A DNA stretch of 64,000 bases from Rs1 sp029027825 (lineage in GTDB: Bacteria; Pseudomonadota; Gammaproteobacteria; Pseudomonadales; Balneatricaceae): contig CP093399.1 in NCBI GenBank assembly GCA_029027825.1, forward strand, positions 2,604,001 to 2,668,000. Reading direction: 5' to 3'. A program made the translations under genes and the position numbers. This document shows, piece after piece, positions 61,993 to 64,000 of the stretch (the first letter of the stretch is position 1; each line of letters opens with the position of its first letter). The notes beneath the pieces were generated by a model that was not told the DNA's origin, made no database searches, and saw only the letters and a list, made by a program, of their open reading frames with translations.

Positions 61993-62691
61993 CTAACATC
62001 TCAGATTACTTGAATTATATTTTTTAAATTTTTCTAATATTTCTTTTAATATAGACTCAGTAAGTACATATTTAATTTTTGCATTATATACTTCTCCATC
62101 TACTTTTTTCATTTTCACATCTCGAACTAAAAAACCTGACCGGGACATATCTTCTTCGAACAAATCAATCATTACTCTTGGTCCAGTCAAAATCATCGAA
62201 CGTTCAATATTTATTTCTTCATTAAAAACCCTACTAGATTTTGATAAATACATACCCATCAAAAAATATTTTTTGTTTTCATTCTTTATTTCATAAGGAC
62301 TTATATAACCTTCTTCTATTAATGAATCTTTATATTTTTTTTGCTTTGATCCTTTATATTCATCGAAAATCAAATGAGAATGTAATAAAATAGATAAACT
62401 ATTAGAATAAAGGACTTTTTTATTTTTAACTTCCTTATAGTTAAAATCACTTTTTACATTTTTCAAACCAGTAGCGTACTCTTTAAATATTTCCTCCACA
62501 TATGGTTTTTTACAATCGAAAACTGCCACTAAATCCTTTATTTCTTTTATATCATCACTTCTCATAACAGGATAATTTATTAGACCTAACAACATCGAAA
62601 TTTTATTTTCATTCGAAATATTAGCACCTAGCGTCAAAGGTGATAACATCAAAAAAATCATCATTAACGTTGTATTCTTCAACATATACAT
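61993..62691 (-). CDS. Secreted hypothetical protein, paralogue 2
   Basis: 232 residues with signal peptide (MYMLKNTTLMMIFLMLSPLTLGA). NKISMLLGLINYPVMRS, SLSILLHSHLIFDE, GYISPYEIKNENKKYFLMGMYLSKSSRVFNEE and INIERSM match paralogue 1 in order, with low identity. Ends 9 bases before paralogue 1, so both are in one operon. Start at 62691 has GGAAAC upstream. Confidence 0.7.
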   Translation of the reverse strand: MYMLKNTTLMMIFLMLSPLTLGANISNENKISMLLGLINYPVMRSDDIKEIKDLVAVFDCKKPYVEEIFKEYATGLKNVKSDFNYKEVKNKKVLYSNSLSILLHSHLIFDEYKGSKQKKYKDSLIEEGYISPYEIKNENKKYFLMGMYLSKSSRVFNEEINIERSMILTGPRVMIDLFEEDMSRSGFLVRDVKMKKVDGEVYNAKIKYVLTESILKEILEKFKKYNSSNLRC

Positions 62692-62790
62692 ACAAGTTTC
62701 CTTTAATTTTCGGCATTTTACTTTGAGGAATCTTAATTACCATTAACTGTAGCTATCAAATAATTATTTATAGCACTCAATATAAACAAT

Positions 62791-63570
62791 TTAATTTTCT
62801 GCTAACAAGGCTATCGATTTCTTGGTCTCTTGCTGCGGCAACTGCTTTCCAGCTAAAGGACACTTTTCAATCCAAGTATTTTTTCCCATAATTAAGTGCT
62901 CTGACGATACAATATTGCACATATAGCCTTCAAGCCAGCTTTGTAATTCATTACTTTGACCATAAAAAGCAGGGTAAGCACCTAATCTAAAGCGTTTTGA
63001 TTTTGTACTGCCTTTAGTGAACAAACTGATTTGTAACGGACCAGTAGAAGATGAGCTTTCAATGTAGTCAGCTTGTACAAATTTGCTGTCAAGTTGCTCA
63101 GGTGTTGCGCTATAAAACTTTCCTCGATGCCAAGTATAAATAAGCTGATGTTTACGGTCGAAGCGGATTGGAATAGGTGCTCGCCAAATCAGTAAAATTA
63201 AAAACGGTATAAGCCAAGCTGTGTGGATGAAGTATATGAATCTTATTGGGTTTTTGTAATGGCTGTTGTAAAGTGTTGAAAAATATTCTTCTTGCCTTCT
63301 AGGATACACTTCACCCTGACTTTCATATCCACTTTTCCAAAAAAGGTATTGCTTTGATATTCTATTTTCATAATCTAGTTTTTTGGTGACATATTCAGTA
63401 GCCCCACCGAACAAATGACTACCAATAATAGCTGCTAATAACGTCAGTCCAATCATAAATGTATTAAAGCGCTGACGACCATAATCAAATCGTTTTACAT
63501 CAACAGAGGTTAGATCGTATTCTGATATCATTTTACTTAGCTTATTATCTTTCACTGCTATAGTTTCCAT
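62791..63570 (-). CDS. Membrane protein with two helices, DUF6708-like
   Basis: 259 residues. Hydrophobic segments near 38-56 and 112-130 flank a 50-residue loop. The region after the second helix (PIPIRFDRKHQLIYTWHRGKFYSATPEQLDSKFVQADY) resembles the DUF6708 pattern seen in genes beside type VI effectors and polymorphic toxins; recognition is tentative. It overlaps the upstream gene's end by 13 bases, so the two are translationally coupled. Confidence 0.6.
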   Translation of the reverse strand: METIAVKDNKLSKMISEYDLTSVDVKRFDYGRQRFNTFMIGLTLLAAIIGSHLFGGATEYVTKKLDYENRISKQYLFWKSGYESQGEVYPRRQEEYFSTLYNSHYKNPIRFIYFIHTAWLIPFLILLIWRAPIPIRFDRKHQLIYTWHRGKFYSATPEQLDSKFVQADYIESSSSTGPLQISLFTKGSTKSKRFRLGAYPAFYGQSNELQSWLEGYMCNIVSSEHLIMGKNTWIEKCPLAGKQLPQQETKKSIALLAEN

Positions 63571-64000
63571 TTGTAATTATTTCGATTATCTCGTGTCCGA
63601 TTGTATAAAATTTCTGTGACTTGCGGGTAAGCTTTGCCATTGGGGTCTGTATAATCAGCAATCACTTTAATTTTATTGATATAAGCTAGATCATGGGGCA
63701 GTGCACTTCTAAAATTTACTGTTACCTGATTGGTTGCATAATCAATTTCGTAGTCAAAGCCTACCAATTTGTAGCCATTTATAACCTCGAGCGAACTACT
63801 ACCAGGGTTACGCCTCGCGTCGAAATCTAGCACCATTTCGATATTTAATTTAAATTCACCTTCACTCGCCCTTGGTATAATGACCGTATAGCTAAACCCC
63901 CTATATGCGCCACGATTAATACCAAAACCAAAAAACAAATTCTCAAAATCAATTACTTCTTCTTCGTACAGTTTTTTAATTTGTTTGTGTTTCGGATCAT
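63558..64000 (-). CDS. C-terminal part of a larger protein (runs off the window)
   Basis: The frame is open to the window edge and reads DPKHKQIKKLYEEEVIDFENLFFGFGINRGAYRGFSYTVIIPRASEG and so on to a stop at 63558. The TTG inside is not a start, because in-frame codons continue upstream. At least 147 residues are present. No domain is recognised; beta-rich, as in C-terminal parts of secreted or effector proteins. Its partner is the DUF6708-like membrane protein. Confidence 0.6.
   Translation of the reverse strand, partial: DPKHKQIKKLYEEEVIDFENLFFGFGINRGAYRGFSYTVIIPRASEGEFKLNIEMVLDFDARRNPGSSSLEVINGYKLVGFDYEIDYATNQVTVNFRSALPHDLAYINKIKVIADYTDPNGKAYPQVTEILYNRTRDNRNNYKWKL

Overview
The window reads as the chromosome of a gammaproteobacterium, probably aquatic or marine. 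The evidence is the order of housekeeping genes (sdhCDAB divergent from gltA; queA-tgt-yajC-secD-secF; sdaA-glyA-gcvH-gcvP with gcvT divergent; rnr; serB), a TRAP carboxylate transporter and moderate G+C. No 16S gene is present, so a genus cannot be named. Intergenic DNA is plentiful and full of dispersed short palindromic repeats, and several genes are broken, so the chromosome is repeat-rich and in part decaying.

Layout. 1-4.9 kb: succinate dehydrogenase (minus strand) and citrate synthase (plus). 5.4-7.3 kb: a Cache-type chemoreceptor. 8.2-13.5 kb: a TRAP transporter (binding protein, small and large permease) whose two permease subunits are unusually long. 14-17 kb: ccoG and a divergent MocR-type regulator. 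17.4-25.8 kb: a DUF2927 protein, then a catabolic cluster (SDR dehydrogenase, amidohydrolase-2 lactonase-like protein, Cys/Met-metabolism PLP enzyme, saccharopine dehydrogenase-like protein, enolase-superfamily dehydratase, class II aldolase) peppered with MITE-like repeats. 26.4-31.5 kb: a graveyard of mobile DNA. It holds one intact IS200-like/RAYT transposase, three 5' fragments of it, integrase fragments, what looks like the 5' end of a group II intron, and the C-terminal remnant of a GcvT-domain dehydrogenase. 31.9-34 kb: an amino-acid exporter gene broken by one in-frame stop codon, divergent from its own MocR regulator. 34.3-35.4 kb: a roughly 0.5 kb direct duplication that includes a terminator. 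35.5-44.4 kb: serine/glycine one-carbon genes. 44.5-54.6 kb: serB, a galU remnant, rnr and the sec/queuosine cluster.

The most striking structure is at 54.8-55.9 kb. An intact tRNA-Leu(CAA) gene with a strong promoter is followed by six tandem units of about 146 bp. Each unit repeats the 3' half of the tRNA through its CCA and carries its own terminator. This resembles the rtT repeats behind E. coli tyrT, but on a leucine tRNA. Beyond it begins an AT-richer accessory island (56-64 kb): a 5'-truncated replicative-helicase-like ATPase, a DUF4145 protein, an unknown protein with weak cyclase-like features, two toxin-antitoxin pairs (one clearly YefM-YoeB), a secreted leucine-rich-repeat protein, two tandem paralogous secreted proteins, and a two-gene unit running off the window end.

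How the genes connect: SdhCDAB and GltA serve the TCA cycle. SdaA, GlyA and GcvTHP interconvert and degrade serine and glycine, and SerB makes serine. The TRAP system and catabolic cluster probably import and degrade organic or sugar acids. QueA and Tgt make queuosine tRNA beside the Sec accessory genes, a common arrangement in this class.
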